Assembly: GCA_947632615.1 (NCBI GenBank)
Contig: CANRPW010000006.1
Coordinates: forward strand, 75,826-112,002
DNA from: an uncultured Clostridia bacterium
GTDB taxonomy: Bacteria; Bacillota; Clostridia; Lachnospirales; CAG-274
DNA: 36,177 bases
Direction: 5' to 3'
Made by a program: the position numbers and the translations under genes. This document shows positions 24,266-31,752 of this stretch, one piece after another; the stretch's first letter is position 1, and every line of letters begins with the position of its first letter. The notes under the pieces were generated by a model. The model was not told the origin of the DNA, did no database searches, and saw only the letters and a program-made list of their open reading frames with translations.

Positions 24266-24292
24266 CCAACGCCGCATCGGCGAAACGGTAGA

Positions 24293-25456
24293 TCAAAACC
24301 TAATTCCACTGTTTTTAATACTGTCTACTGCCTTTTCAAGCTCCTCTACAGGAAGTACCAGAGCCACCCTTACAAAGCCCTCGCCAAGACTGCCGAATGT
24401 ATTTCCGGGTACAACGACCACGCCTGTTTTGTGCAGAAGATCCAAACAAAACTCCATAGACGTATTATATCCCTTGGGAATAGGCAGCCACATAAACATT
24501 GTCGCCTCTGTTTTAGGCGCTTTCCAGCCTATGCTGTTAAAGCTTTCATATAAATAATCTCGCCTTTTCTCATAGCTTTTGCAAAGATTTGTAGTATATT
24601 CATCCCCAAGCTCAAGAGCAGCCACTGCCGCCTCCTGAATAAGCCCTGAAATTCCGTAGTCTATTTGGGAACGAAATGCCTTAAATCTTTCTATGATGTC
24701 CTTGTTGCCTATAGCAAATGAAAGCCTCAGGCCCGTAAGGTTATAGCTTTTGGAAAGGGAATTAAACTCAATTCCCACATCAAAAGCTCCCTCTGTCTCC
24801 AAAAAGGAATGACCCTTTTTGCCGTCATAAACAAGCTCTGAATATGCGTTGTCGTGTATTACTTTTATATCATATTTTTTGGCAAACTCAACAAGTCTTT
24901 TATAAAAGCCCTCGTCAGCTATGGCAGTAGTCGGGTTTGACGGGTAAGAAGCTACGATCACCGCCGCTCTTTTTGCCACGTCTTCCGATATTGCATCAAA
25001 ATCCATTATAAAATTGTTTTCCTTAAGCAAAGGTACTCTTATCACCTCTGCCCCTGCCATATACGGTCCGAAGGAAAATATCTGATAACCGGGGTCGGGC
25101 ACAAGAACCACATCACCCTCATTTATAAGAGGGAAACATATATGAGCAATACCCTCTTGTGAGCCGTTTACGCTGGTTATATTTTCTCCCTTAAGCTCTA
25201 CATTATATCTGCGCTTATACCAATCTATAACGGCGTTTTTAAGCCTTGGAGAGTCCTCAAGCCCGTACTTATAGTTTTCCGGGTCCAACGCAGCCTTTGA
25301 AACTGCCTCCATTACCCTCTTGTTAGGTTTAAAATCCGGCGTGCCTATTGAAAGATCGTACACCTTTCTGCCTTCCTTAACGAGCTTATTTTTCTCGTTT
25401 ATAAGCTCCATAAATATGCTGGGCTTAGATGTTCCGAATTTTGTTGAAAATTTCAT
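24293..25456 (-). CDS. Class I/II PLP aminotransferase (DapL/AlaC-like)
   Basis: PLP-dependent aminotransferase of fold type I. The 387 residues show the N-terminal [11 protein letters not shown], the glycine loop NGSQEGIAH (98-105), [29 protein letters not shown] (substrate/PLP Asn), [12 protein letters not shown] (PLP Asp/Tyr) and the Schiff-base lysine Lys236 in [16 protein letters not shown]. The GSxEGIAH and VPDPGY text is closest to LL-diaminopimelate aminotransferases of Firmicutes and to the AlaC/YfdZ group. The substrate is not decided by sequence, so no symbol is given. Its start overlaps the tagO stop by 4 nt, and it is the last gene of the operon before locus 8. Confidence 0.88.
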   Translation of the reverse strand: MKFSTKFGTSKPSIFMELINEKNKLVKEGRKVYDLSIGTPDFKPNKRVMEAVSKAALDPENYKYGLEDSPRLKNAVIDWYKRRYNVELKGENITSVNGSQEGIAHICFPLINEGDVVLVPDPGYQIFSFGPYMAGAEVIRVPLLKENNFIMDFDAISEDVAKRAAVIVASYPSNPTTAIADEGFYKRLVEFAKKYDIKVIHDNAYSELVYDGKKGHSFLETEGAFDVGIEFNSLSKSYNLTGLRLSFAIGNKDIIERFKAFRSQIDYGISGLIQEAAVAALELGDEYTTNLCKSYEKRRDYLYESFNSIGWKAPKTEATMFMWLPIPKGYNTSMEFCLDLLHKTGVVVVPGNTFGSLGEGFVRVALVLPVEELEKAVDSIKNSGIRF

Positions 25457-26493
25457 TTTTTATCGTTCCTGTCTACTCTTTTTTCGTATGTGTAAAGCAT
25501 TATTATAAAAATTATAAAGAATAACGCCACAACTATTGTCGCTCTGTAATCCTGTATGGCTATGAGTATAGCAACAACTGCGCTGACTATGCTCAGTCCG
25601 TAAAGTATAATTACAGCCTGCTTATGGGAATAGCCGCTGTCTATAAGCCTGTGGTGCAGATGACCTCTGTCGCCCATCATAATAGGCTTATGGTTTAAAA
25701 GTCGTCTGATTATAGCAAAGGCGGTGTCTAAAATAGGCAAAGCCATTGCCAGAACAGCTATTATTATTGAAAGTATGGCATAAGATTTGAATACACCTAT
25801 GCAGGAAGCCACTCCCAAAACATAGCCTAAAAAAGTGGAGCCGGTGTCGCCCATATATATCTCAGCCGGGCTGAAATTTCTGGGAAGAAAGCCAAAGCAG
25901 CTTCCGGCAAGAGCTGCCGTAAGAAATACTGCCACTTCAGTACCCGACAAAACACATAATATCATAAGGCAAACAGAAGCTATAGAAGTCACTCCCGCTG
26001 CAAGTCCGTCAACCCCGTCAATAAGGTTTACGGCATTTATAACGCCCATTATCCATATAACGGTTATTATTGGTGAAAAGCTTTTCAGATATTCCCAAAA
26101 CGGATACATCACAAAATCAATTCTGATGCCCGATAAAACCACTATGATCGCCACAAACAGCTGTGCTGAAAACTTAACCTTTGCAGAAAGCTCATAAGCA
26201 TCGTCAAACATTCCCGTGATAACGGTTATAATACCTCCCACAACAAAACCTGCAAGCTGTCTTTTTGGCAGACCCTCTACAAAAGGCGAAATTATTATCA
26301 TTGCTGCAAAAAAGCCTGCCACCATTGCAAGCCCGCCCATAAGGGGCATGGGCTCTTTGTTTAAGCCTCTTGATTTAGGGTAGTCCATTGCGCCAAGCTT
26401 TCTTGCCAGCTTTTTTACAGAAGGCGTTGTGAAAATACACACTCCAAAGGCTATAGAGAATGTGGCAATATATAAAAGCCAGTCACGAGTCAT
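25453..26493 (-). CDS. tagO: Undecaprenyl-phosphate GlcNAc-1-phosphate transferase (TagO/WecA family)
   Basis: Integral membrane enzyme that moves GlcNAc-1-phosphate from UDP-GlcNAc to undecaprenyl phosphate, the first step of wall teichoic acid or surface polysaccharide synthesis. The 346 residues have about 10-11 helices. Motifs present are [23 protein letters not shown] (DD pair), [25 protein letters not shown] and [17 protein letters not shown], the HxHH loop that separates TagO/WecA from MraY. Start ATG 26493, 21 nt after upp. It belongs to the ywlE-rpiB-upp-tagO-aminotransferase operon. Confidence 0.92.
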   Translation of the reverse strand: MTRDWLLYIATFSIAFGVCIFTTPSVKKLARKLGAMDYPKSRGLNKEPMPLMGGLAMVAGFFAAMIIISPFVEGLPKRQLAGFVVGGIITVITGMFDDAYELSAKVKFSAQLFVAIIVVLSGIRIDFVMYPFWEYLKSFSPIITVIWIMGVINAVNLIDGVDGLAAGVTSIASVCLMILCVLSGTEVAVFLTAALAGSCFGFLPRNFSPAEIYMGDTGSTFLGYVLGVASCIGVFKSYAILSIIIAVLAMALPILDTAFAIIRRLLNHKPIMMGDRGHLHHRLIDSGYSHKQAVIILYGLSIVSAVVAILIAIQDYRATIVVALFFIIFIIMLYTYEKRVDRNDKK

Positions 26494-26514
26494 AAATAAG
26501 ACCCCTTTCTCTTA

Positions 26515-27141
26515 TTATTTAGTACCGTAAAGTCTATAGCCCACGTCACCTAAACCGGGTAAAATATAGCCGTCTTTACTTATGCCTCTGTCCATAGCAG
26601 CCGCATAAATATCTACGTCAGTGTGTTCGCTCTGTATTTTTTTAACTGCCTCAGGTGCACATATAAGGCAAATAATAGATATATTCTTAATATTTCTCTC
26701 CTTAAGAAGAGCTATAGCGTGAGAGTCCGTTCCCCCCGTGGCAATACAAGGATCAAGCATAAACATATGCAGATCGTCACTTGCCTTTGGCAGCTTGCAA
26801 TAATATTCTATTGGCTGCAATGTATCGGGGTCTCTGTAAATACCTATATGGCCTGTTTTTGCAGTAGGTATTATGCCAAGAGCGCCCTCTGCCATATTTA
26901 TACCTGTTCTTAAAATAGGCACAAAGCCCACAACACAGTCTAATTCCTTTCCATTTGCGGGTTCGTGGGGGGTTTCTACCTCTACGTCCTTAACAGGCAG
27001 GTTTTTTGTTGCTTCATACACAAGAAGGGATGAAAGCTCACTTACAAGCTCTCTGAATTCCTTATTGTTTGTGTTCTTATCCCTTAGACGTCTTATTTTA
27101 CTCTGAATAAGCGGATGCTCCGCTATGTAAAGTTTACCCAT
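26515..27141 (-). CDS. upp: Uracil phosphoribosyltransferase
   Basis: Salvages uracil to UMP with PRPP. The 208 residues carry KLYIAEHPLIQSKIRRLRDKN, GFVPILRTGINMAEG, the PRPP loop MLDPCIATGGTDSHAI and the C-terminal GLGDVGYRLYGTK, all standard for UPRTase. ATG 27141 is chosen because the AGGAGG is 8 nt upstream; an earlier in-frame ATG at 27147 would be only 2 nt from it. It follows rpiB by 19 nt. The ywlE-rpiB-upp order is common in Firmicutes. Confidence 0.96.
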   Translation of the reverse strand: MGKLYIAEHPLIQSKIRRLRDKNTNNKEFRELVSELSSLLVYEATKNLPVKDVEVETPHEPANGKELDCVVGFVPILRTGINMAEGALGIIPTAKTGHIGIYRDPDTLQPIEYYCKLPKASDDLHMFMLDPCIATGGTDSHAIALLKERNIKNISIICLICAPEAVKKIQSEHTDVDIYAAAMDRGISKDGYILPGLGDVGYRLYGTK

Positions 27142-27160
27142 AATCATTACCTCCTCATTT

Positions 27161-27595
27161 TTATTCTATGGACATAACCTTATTTATTCTGTTTATATGT
27201 CTTTCTTCTCCTGAAAATTCTGTATTGAGCCAGGCGTCTGCTATTTCAATGCCAAGCCCCTTGCCAAGCACTCTTCCCCCAAGAGCCAGCACATTGCTGT
27301 CATTGTGGAGTCTTGTCATTTTAGCAGAATACACATCACCGCAAAGAGCACATCTTATACCCTTTATTTTATTTGCAGCCATGCTCATACCTATGCCTGT
27401 TCCGCATATAAGTATGCCTTTTTCGGCATTTCCCTTTACAATTTCTCCGCAAACCTTAATTGCTATGTCGGGGTAATCTACAGACTTTTCGCTATATATT
27501 CCAAAATCTTTATATTCTACATTATTTTCTTTTAAATATGCGGCTATTTCTTCCTTAAGCTCATAACCGCCATGGTCGCAGCCTATAACTATCAT
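27161..27595 (-). CDS. rpiB: Ribose-5-phosphate isomerase B
   Basis: Interconverts ribose-5-phosphate and ribulose-5-phosphate (LacAB/RpiB family). The 144 residues begin MIVIGCDHGGYELKEEI (phosphate-binding CDHGG) and contain KGILICGTGIGMSMAANKIKGIRCA, the catalytic loop with the active-site Cys in LICGTG, and HNDSNVLALGGR. Length is normal. It overlaps ywlE by 4 nt and precedes upp. Supply of PRPP precursors for the adjacent upp product is a plausible reason for co-transcription (inference). Confidence 0.95.
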   Translation of the reverse strand: MIVIGCDHGGYELKEEIAAYLKENNVEYKDFGIYSEKSVDYPDIAIKVCGEIVKGNAEKGILICGTGIGMSMAANKIKGIRCALCGDVYSAKMTRLHNDSNVLALGGRVLGKGLGIEIADAWLNTEFSGEERHINRINKVMSIE

Positions 27596-28005
27596 TTAAG
27601 CTTCTCCTTTAATTTTTTAATACACCGTATTATTTCATCAAGGCAATTTTCGTAGTCTTGCAGGCTTCCCCCGTAAGGGTCGACCACATCGCCCTGTTCG
27701 CCCACATATTCCTTCAGGGTAAAAACCTTTTCCGAAGGTATGTATGCCTTCATTGCCTCGGTCATGGTGAGTATAATGTCTGCTTCTTCAACATCCCCGG
27801 GCCTCAGATTGGCAGACAAGCGCTCCTCATAGGGTATGCCTGCGTTCTCCATTGCCTGTATTGCCTTTGCCGATATGGGTGAGCCTTCAAAAGCATACAG
27901 ACCTGCCGATGAAAACTCATGACCTTTTATAAAATATTTTGCAGCCATTTCAGCCATAGGGCTGCGGCAGGTGTTTCCTGTGCAGACAAAAATTATTCTC
28001 ATCAT
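27592..28005 (-). CDS. ywlE: Low-molecular-weight phosphatase, YwlE-like (probable protein-arginine phosphatase)
   Basis: LMW-PTP-fold phosphatase. The 137 residues open with MMRIIFVCTGNTCRSPMAEM; the P-loop is CTGNTCRS, with nucleophile Cys8 and Arg14. The acid loop is DVVDPYG. The Thr in CTGNTCRS, rather than Leu or Ile, is the position that distinguishes protein-arginine phosphatases such as YwlE from tyrosine phosphatases, so arginine phosphatase is likely. ATG 28005 and ATG 28002 are tandem; the AGAGGT site favours 28002 slightly. It is the first gene of the operon, with a promoter at 28058-28086. No McsB kinase is in the window. Confidence 0.9.
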   Translation of the reverse strand: MMRIIFVCTGNTCRSPMAEMAAKYFIKGHEFSSAGLYAFEGSPISAKAIQAMENAGIPYEERLSANLRPGDVEEADIILTMTEAMKAYIPSEKVFTLKEYVGEQGDVVDPYGGSLQDYENCLDEIIRCIKKLKEKLK

Positions 28006-28057
28006 TTACCTCTTGCTTTAATTTTACTGTGCATAGCAAAACTATATACTTATTTGT

Positions 28058-28086
28058 ATTATATCACACTGCCCTTTTTTTTACAA
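28058..28086 (-). promoter_or_regulatory. Promoter of the ywlE-rpiB-upp-tagO operon
   Basis: Minus strand TTGTAA (28086-28081), 17-nt spacer, TATAAT (28063-28058). The leader is about 45-50 nt. Confidence 0.72.
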
Positions 28087-28125
28087 TCATACTTTATAAA
28101 TTTGTTGTTTATTTTTGAGAAAAAT

Positions 28126-28161
28126 AAAAACCACTTGCCGGTATTTCGACAGGTGGTTTTT
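28126..28161 (-). terminator. Second intrinsic terminator after the surface protein gene
   Basis: AAAAACCAC pairs with GTGGTTTTT around an imperfect inner stem. It stands 10 nt beyond the first terminator and backs it up, which is common after highly expressed genes. Confidence 0.7.
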
Positions 28162-28170
28162 ATAAAAGCG

Positions 28171-28196
28171 AAAAGCCCTCAATGATGAGGGCTTTT
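28171..28196 (-). terminator. First intrinsic terminator after the surface protein gene
   Basis: Eleven-bp perfect stem AAAAGCCCTCA / TGAGGGCTTTT with a 4-nt loop, followed on the minus strand by CGCTTTT. Confidence 0.82.
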
Positions 28197-28229
28197 CTTA
28201 TTATTTAACTTCTTACTTTAGATTTTAAA

Positions 28230-30752
28230 TTATCCGTTGTAAGTAGCTGTTCTTGTAGCGTCGTCCCAAGTTACCTTAACACCAAGTGCTGTACCAAGAG
28301 CTCTGAAAGGAACGAACATTCTGCTGTCTGTGATTTCAGCAGTTACGCCGTAGTTCATAGGAACTTCTGCGCCGTTAACCTTCATGATGTTTGAACCAGC
28401 TGTGAAAGCGATAACTGTTCTGTTTGTACCTTCTGCATAGTAGATTGTAGCTGTCTTTGTAACAGGATCGAATGTTACTGCATCAGAAGCGTCAGCTGCG
28501 TCAACAGATTCAACTGCTTCGCTATCTACACCAAGTGCAAGTGATACGAAACGAAGAGGAACTAATGTGCTGTCTGAAGAAGCCTGGATGTAAGGAGCAA
28601 CGTCCATTGTGTAAGCCTGGCCATCAACAGTGATAGTTGTTTCGCCGATTGTTACGCTAACTACTGAGTCAAGAGTACCTGTAGATGTACCTACTGAGAG
28701 ATACTTCTCGAAGCTGTAGTATTCTGTGTTATCCTGTGTATAAACGAATTCATAGTCTTCGCCATCCTTAGCTGGCTTAGCATATGCTCCGTTTGCAGGA
28801 GTTGTTGATGTTCTGTAGTCCTGATCAACATCTGCATAGTTGTTGATTACAGCGCCACCGTTTACGTTAAGATCGAAGTCACCGTAAGGAACTGATCTTG
28901 AAGTACCAACCTCAACGCCTGTGATCTCGATTGAACCAGGAGCTGTGTATGATGTACCTGTTACAGGAATTATGATTTCGCCATTGTTTGTCTTTATAGG
29001 ATCGATTTCAAGCTCGTTACCAACTGCTTCTGCCTTGATGTTTGCATCATAGAAACCGATGTCGCCCTGTGTCCAAAGTGTATCAATGCTTACAATGATA
29101 TCTTCGTCATCAAGAATAGCGCCTGCTACGTTCTCTGTGATTGTGATGTCAGCTGTAGGAACAGATGTGTAACCAATGTTAGTTGTTGTTGACTGAGTTG
29201 TGATTGAGATAGGTGTTACAGCCTTACCAATTACGATAGGAGGCATTACGCCTTCGTCAACACCAGCGCCGTATACATCAAGAGTGATGTCGTTGTCGCC
29301 GAATTCAGGATCGATTGTTACGTAGAACTTGATATCAAATTCTGTTACGTCTGAATCGTTGATGATGTTTTCGCCTTCGTTCTTAAGTCTTGGGATAATA
29401 AGTGTTGAACCGTTATCATCAAGATAAGCGTTTGTGAAAGCTGCATCAGAGATCTTTCTTAAGTTGTCTGTTTCGAAATCAATGATCTTAACGCCTGCAG
29501 GAAGCTTGAAGTATAACTTCTGTCTGAGATCCCATGTATCAGCGATTGTCTCAGCAAGGTGAGCTTCTGCTGTTACGAAATCATCTTCGTCAAGAGCATC
29601 GTTTACTACATATGAGAAACCTGTAAGGATAGATGTAGGATCTTCGTTTGCCTTAAGGCTCATACCATAGTCTACTCTGTTAGCGATCTGGATTGTTTCT
29701 GATGTGATGTTTGTACCCTTGATTGTAAGGTTTACAGCACCCCAGTCATCATCTTCGTCTTCAGGTTCTACTACGATACCGTCGATTACGAAGCTTGAAG
29801 GATTAGTTGTAGGGATCTTCTTTTCGTTGAACTTAACTGTGAATGTGATCTTGTCATCTTCGAAAGATGTGATCTTATACTCAAGGTCGCTGTCGTTGAA
29901 GTTTGTACCAGCTGAAATCTTGATGTCATTTGCATTTCCGTGGAAGAGGAAGCCGTTGTTAAGTCTTAATGTGTACTCTCCGCCTTCGCCTCTTGAACCG
30001 TTTTCAAATGTACCAGCAACAGTTTCCTTAACTGTTAACTGAAGTGAAGGTGAAAGTTCGTTGAAGTCTTCTACTTCGTCAACTGTTGTAACTGTAGCGC
30101 CTGTATCTGATGTAGAAACAGCGATTGTTGTTGTTGAACCTGTGATAGCTGAACCGTTAGAATCGATAGAAACCTTAACGTCGCCTTCGCCGTCAGCCTG
30201 AACATAAAGAGGGATGTAGTAGTTAGGCTTTGTGTTGTAAGTACCAACGTTTGTATCAGCATATTGAGCTGTTACAGGGAAAAGCTTAACTTCGAGCTCT
30301 CTTGAGCTTGCTCTTCTGAGTTCCCAAGGAAGATAGTTATCTCCGCAGTGAAGAGTGCCGCCGAAAAGTTCAGCAAGGTAGTTACCTGTCTTTGTAGTAT
30401 CGATGTCGCCACTACCGTTTAAAGTTCTTCTAAGGCAATAATCGAATGTAAGTTCGTCGTTGTCTACAAGATCTTCATACTTTGGTAAATGATAAACTAC
30501 TTCGTTACCTGCGTTAGTAACAAGTTCTTCACTTTCCTTAGGTACGTATGCGTTCTCAAAATCAAGAACGATTGACTCTGCTGTTGTGATTGCATCTCTA
30601 GGTACGATCTTAAGATATACGTCAGAGATCATGTCATCATCTTTTACAGTTACAGACTTGTTAACTGTATTTGTTGATGCTGCAAATGCATTTACAGGAA
30701 GCATTGAAGCTGTCATAGCTAATGCTAAAAGTAAAGCTAATTTTCTTTTCAT
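28230..30752 (-). CDS. Large secreted surface protein with C-terminal stalk (copper amine oxidase N-like) domain
   Basis: Probable abundant cell-surface or S-layer-type protein. The 840 residues start with a classical signal peptide, MKRKLALLLALAMTASMLPV and NAFAAS. The middle (about 30-700) is Thr/Asp/Val-rich beta-type sequence without a family I recognise. The last 130 residues form the 'stalk' domain: VDGQAYTMDVAPYIQ, STLVPLRFVSLALGV, KVNGAEVPMNY and SRMFVPFRALGTALGVKVTW. Codon use is far more uniform than in neighbouring genes (GCT, GTT, ACA, CTT heavy), which points to very high expression. AAGGAGG precedes the ATG, two terminators follow, and the upstream region has two promoters. There are no SLH repeats and no LPXTG motif, so how it attaches is unknown. 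Function beyond surface location is not proposed. Confidence 0.85.
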   Translation of the reverse strand: MKRKLALLLALAMTASMLPVNAFAASTNTVNKSVTVKDDDMISDVYLKIVPRDAITTAESIVLDFENAYVPKESEELVTNAGNEVVYHLPKYEDLVDNDELTFDYCLRRTLNGSGDIDTTKTGNYLAELFGGTLHCGDNYLPWELRRASSRELEVKLFPVTAQYADTNVGTYNTKPNYYIPLYVQADGEGDVKVSIDSNGSAITGSTTTIAVSTSDTGATVTTVDEVEDFNELSPSLQLTVKETVAGTFENGSRGEGGEYTLRLNNGFLFHGNANDIKISAGTNFNDSDLEYKITSFEDDKITFTVKFNEKKIPTTNPSSFVIDGIVVEPEDEDDDWGAVNLTIKGTNITSETIQIANRVDYGMSLKANEDPTSILTGFSYVVNDALDEDDFVTAEAHLAETIADTWDLRQKLYFKLPAGVKIIDFETDNLRKISDAAFTNAYLDDNGSTLIIPRLKNEGENIINDSDVTEFDIKFYVTIDPEFGDNDITLDVYGAGVDEGVMPPIVIGKAVTPISITTQSTTTNIGYTSVPTADITITENVAGAILDDEDIIVSIDTLWTQGDIGFYDANIKAEAVGNELEIDPIKTNNGEIIIPVTGTSYTAPGSIEITGVEVGTSRSVPYGDFDLNVNGGAVINNYADVDQDYRTSTTPANGAYAKPAKDGEDYEFVYTQDNTEYYSFEKYLSVGTSTGTLDSVVSVTIGETTITVDGQAYTMDVAPYIQASSDSTLVPLRFVSLALGVDSEAVESVDAADASDAVTFDPVTKTATIYYAEGTNRTVIAFTAGSNIMKVNGAEVPMNYGVTAEITDSRMFVPFRALGTALGVKVTWDDATRTATYNG

Positions 30753-30819
30753 TGTTTTTCCTCCTTAATGAAAATTTTTGTTGTAGAGGTTTGAGCAAAA
30801 TACCTCATTTACAAATGAT

Positions 30820-30848
30820 ATTATAGCACCACCGACAAATCAAGTCAA
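30820..30848 (-). promoter_or_regulatory. Proximal promoter (P2) of the surface protein gene
   Basis: Minus strand TTGACT (30848-30843), 17-nt spacer, TATAAT (30825-30820). The leader to ATG 30752 is about 60 nt. Confidence 0.8.
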
Positions 30849-30862
30849 CAGGCAAAATAAAT

Positions 30863-30879
30863 TGTAACAAAACTGTAAC
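30863..30879 (+). promoter_or_regulatory. WalR/PhoP-type direct repeat at P2
   Basis: TGTAAC-N5-TGTAAC, matching the WalR box (TGTWAH-N5-TGTWAH). It ends exactly 14 nt upstream of the P2 -35 box. The 11-nt period suits an OmpR-family dimer. Confidence 0.5.
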
Positions 30880-30894
30880 AATTCAACGATACTC

Positions 30895-31068
30895 GGTAAG
30901 AAGCCCTCCTCCTTAATGGAAAGTGAAGAACTCTCACCTGCTTAAACGGAGGCCGCCTGCCTTGCCCGGCATAGCCTGTTTCCGTATTAAACAACCTTAG
31001 GAAGTCATACATCAAAGGCCTTTCGCCGCATCGTATTTGCTTGTTTTCTTGTTTTGCCTTTTGGGCTT
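30895..31068 (-). ncRNA. Candidate structured RNA upstream of the surface protein gene
   Basis: A GC-richer stretch in an A/T-rich gap, bounded by complementary ends. The predicted start from promoter P1 is AAGCCC (31068-31063), which pairs with GGGCTT (30906-30901), a span of about 170 nt. An inner stem ACGGA / TCCGT encloses TGCC / GGCA and GGC / GCC helices; another is GTGA / TCAC. CATTAAGGAGGA near the 3' end copies the surface gene's ribosome binding site. Size, end-pairing and own promoter would suit a 6S-type RNA or a long regulatory leader. I cannot match it to a named family. Confidence 0.35.
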
Positions 31069-31074
31069 GAAATA

Positions 31075-31103
31075 AATATACCACGATTTTTAGCCGAAAT
31101 CAA
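31075..31103 (-). promoter_or_regulatory. Distal promoter (P1) upstream of the surface protein gene
   Basis: Minus strand TTGATT (31103-31098), 17-nt spacer, TATATT (31080-31075). The predicted start is near 31068. Confidence 0.6.
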
Positions 31104-31117
31104 GACTTTTTTTTAAA

Positions 31118-31134
31118 TGTAACGAACTTGTAAT
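31118..31134 (+). promoter_or_regulatory. WalR/PhoP-type direct repeat at P1
   Basis: TGTAAC-N5-TGTAAT, again ending exactly 14 nt upstream of the -35 box, the same geometry as at P2. Confidence 0.48.
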
Positions 31135-31172
31135 AATTTTAAACACTTAGTAACTACTATCCCAAATTTAGG

Positions 31173-31201
31173 TTGATATATTAAAAAACTTATTATATAT
31201 A
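31173..31201 (+). promoter_or_regulatory. Possible promoter of a small plus-strand ORF
   Basis: TTGATA (31173-31178), 17-nt spacer, TATATA (31196-31201). The region is very A/T-rich, so a chance match is possible. Confidence 0.3.
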
Positions 31202-31220
31202 GTAGAAACAGAGTAATTTT

Positions 31221-31304
31221 ATGTATATAGAGGAAACCGTCAATATTACAAAAAGCGAAATAATTTTCGACTTTTTGCCTTCTGAGGTAAAGCAGGTGTT
31301 TTAA
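31221..31304 (+). CDS. Candidate 27-residue small ORF
   Basis: ATG 31221 to TAA 31304 encodes MYIEETVNITKSEIIFDFLP then SEVKQVF. A promoter-like pair lies just upstream, but the ribosome binding site (CAGAG) is weak. It is convergent with the tRNA terminator. I do not recognise the peptide. It could equally be non-coding sequence. Confidence 0.2.
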   Translation: MYIEETVNITKSEIIFDFLPSEVKQVF

Positions 31305-31342
31305 AAAATAAAAAAAGTGCTCATATACTCCGATATGAACAC
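31304..31342 (-). terminator. Intrinsic terminator of the tRNA operon
   Basis: Ten-position stem GTGTTCATAT / ATATGAGCAC (one mismatch), followed on the minus strand by TTTTTTTATTTTTT. It lies just downstream of tRNA-Cys. Confidence 0.85.
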
Positions 31343-31357
31343 CGCTTACTAAAAAAA

Positions 31358-31428
31358 GGCGCCATCCGGATTTGAACCGGAGATCAGGGAGTTGCAGTCC
31401 CTTGCCTTAGCCACTTGGCTATAGCGCC
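31358..31428 (-). tRNA. tRNA-Cys (GCA)
   Basis: Minus strand, 71 nt. Acceptor GGCGCTA / TGGCGCC, anticodon loop CTGCAAC giving GCA, T-loop TTCAAAT. CCA is not encoded. Seven nt from tRNA-Glu, in the same transcript. Confidence 0.94.
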
Positions 31429-31435
31429 GCTAAAT

Positions 31436-31506
31436 GACCCGTACGGGAATCGAACCCATGATTCTGCCGTGAGAGGGCAGCGTCTTAGCCTCTTGACCAA
31501 CGGGCC
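31436..31506 (-). tRNA. tRNA-Glu (CTC)
   Basis: Minus strand, 71 nt. Acceptor GGCCCGT / ACGGGTC, anticodon stem CTGCC / GGCAG with loop CTCTCAC, so anticodon CTC; T-loop TTCGATT. CCA is not encoded. CTC is the less common Glu isoacceptor, complementing TTC. Confidence 0.93.
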
Positions 31507-31526
31507 TTAAAACTTAATGCTTGTTT

Positions 31527-31555
31527 ATATTACCATACTAATTTAAAATTGTCAA
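31527..31555 (-). promoter_or_regulatory. Promoter of the tRNA-Glu/tRNA-Cys operon
   Basis: Minus strand TTGACA (31555-31550), 17-nt spacer, TAATAT (31532-31527). The start would be about 15-20 nt before tRNA-Glu. Confidence 0.82.
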
Positions 31556-31607
31556 TACGCTTTTTTTATTTTTTTCACAACCTCCCTTATATAAAGGCTG
31601 TCGACGC

Positions 31608-31749
31608 ACCATCGGGGCTGGGGAGGGGGAGCAGAAGCAGACCGCAGGCGGTCTGCTTCTGCTCCCCCTCCCCAGCCCCCGATGGTCCGCCTTCTCATCT
31701 CGCCCGGGAGGGCGAGATGAGAAGGCGGGGCCAGAAACCTTGGTCGGCT
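31608..31749 (-). repeat. Hairpin locus 9
   Basis: Between the ankyrin-GH43 gene and the tRNA promoter. The main hairpin at 31608-31686 has about 37 bp of arm with a single bulged C (31680) and centre cagg. The second hairpin at 31687-31728 has 19 bp of perfect arm and loop ggga. The flank TGGTCGGCT (31741-31749) is the reverse complement of AGCCGACCA at locus 1. Here the flank lies next to the shorter hairpin, unlike the other loci, and the AAACC core is absent. Confidence 0.9.
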
Positions 31750-31752
31750 TAT

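Noticed and set aside
30845..31084. 79-codon minus-strand ORF upstream of the surface protein
   Set aside because: It begins inside the P1 -10 region, has no ribosome binding site, and runs through the candidate RNA and the P2 -35 box.
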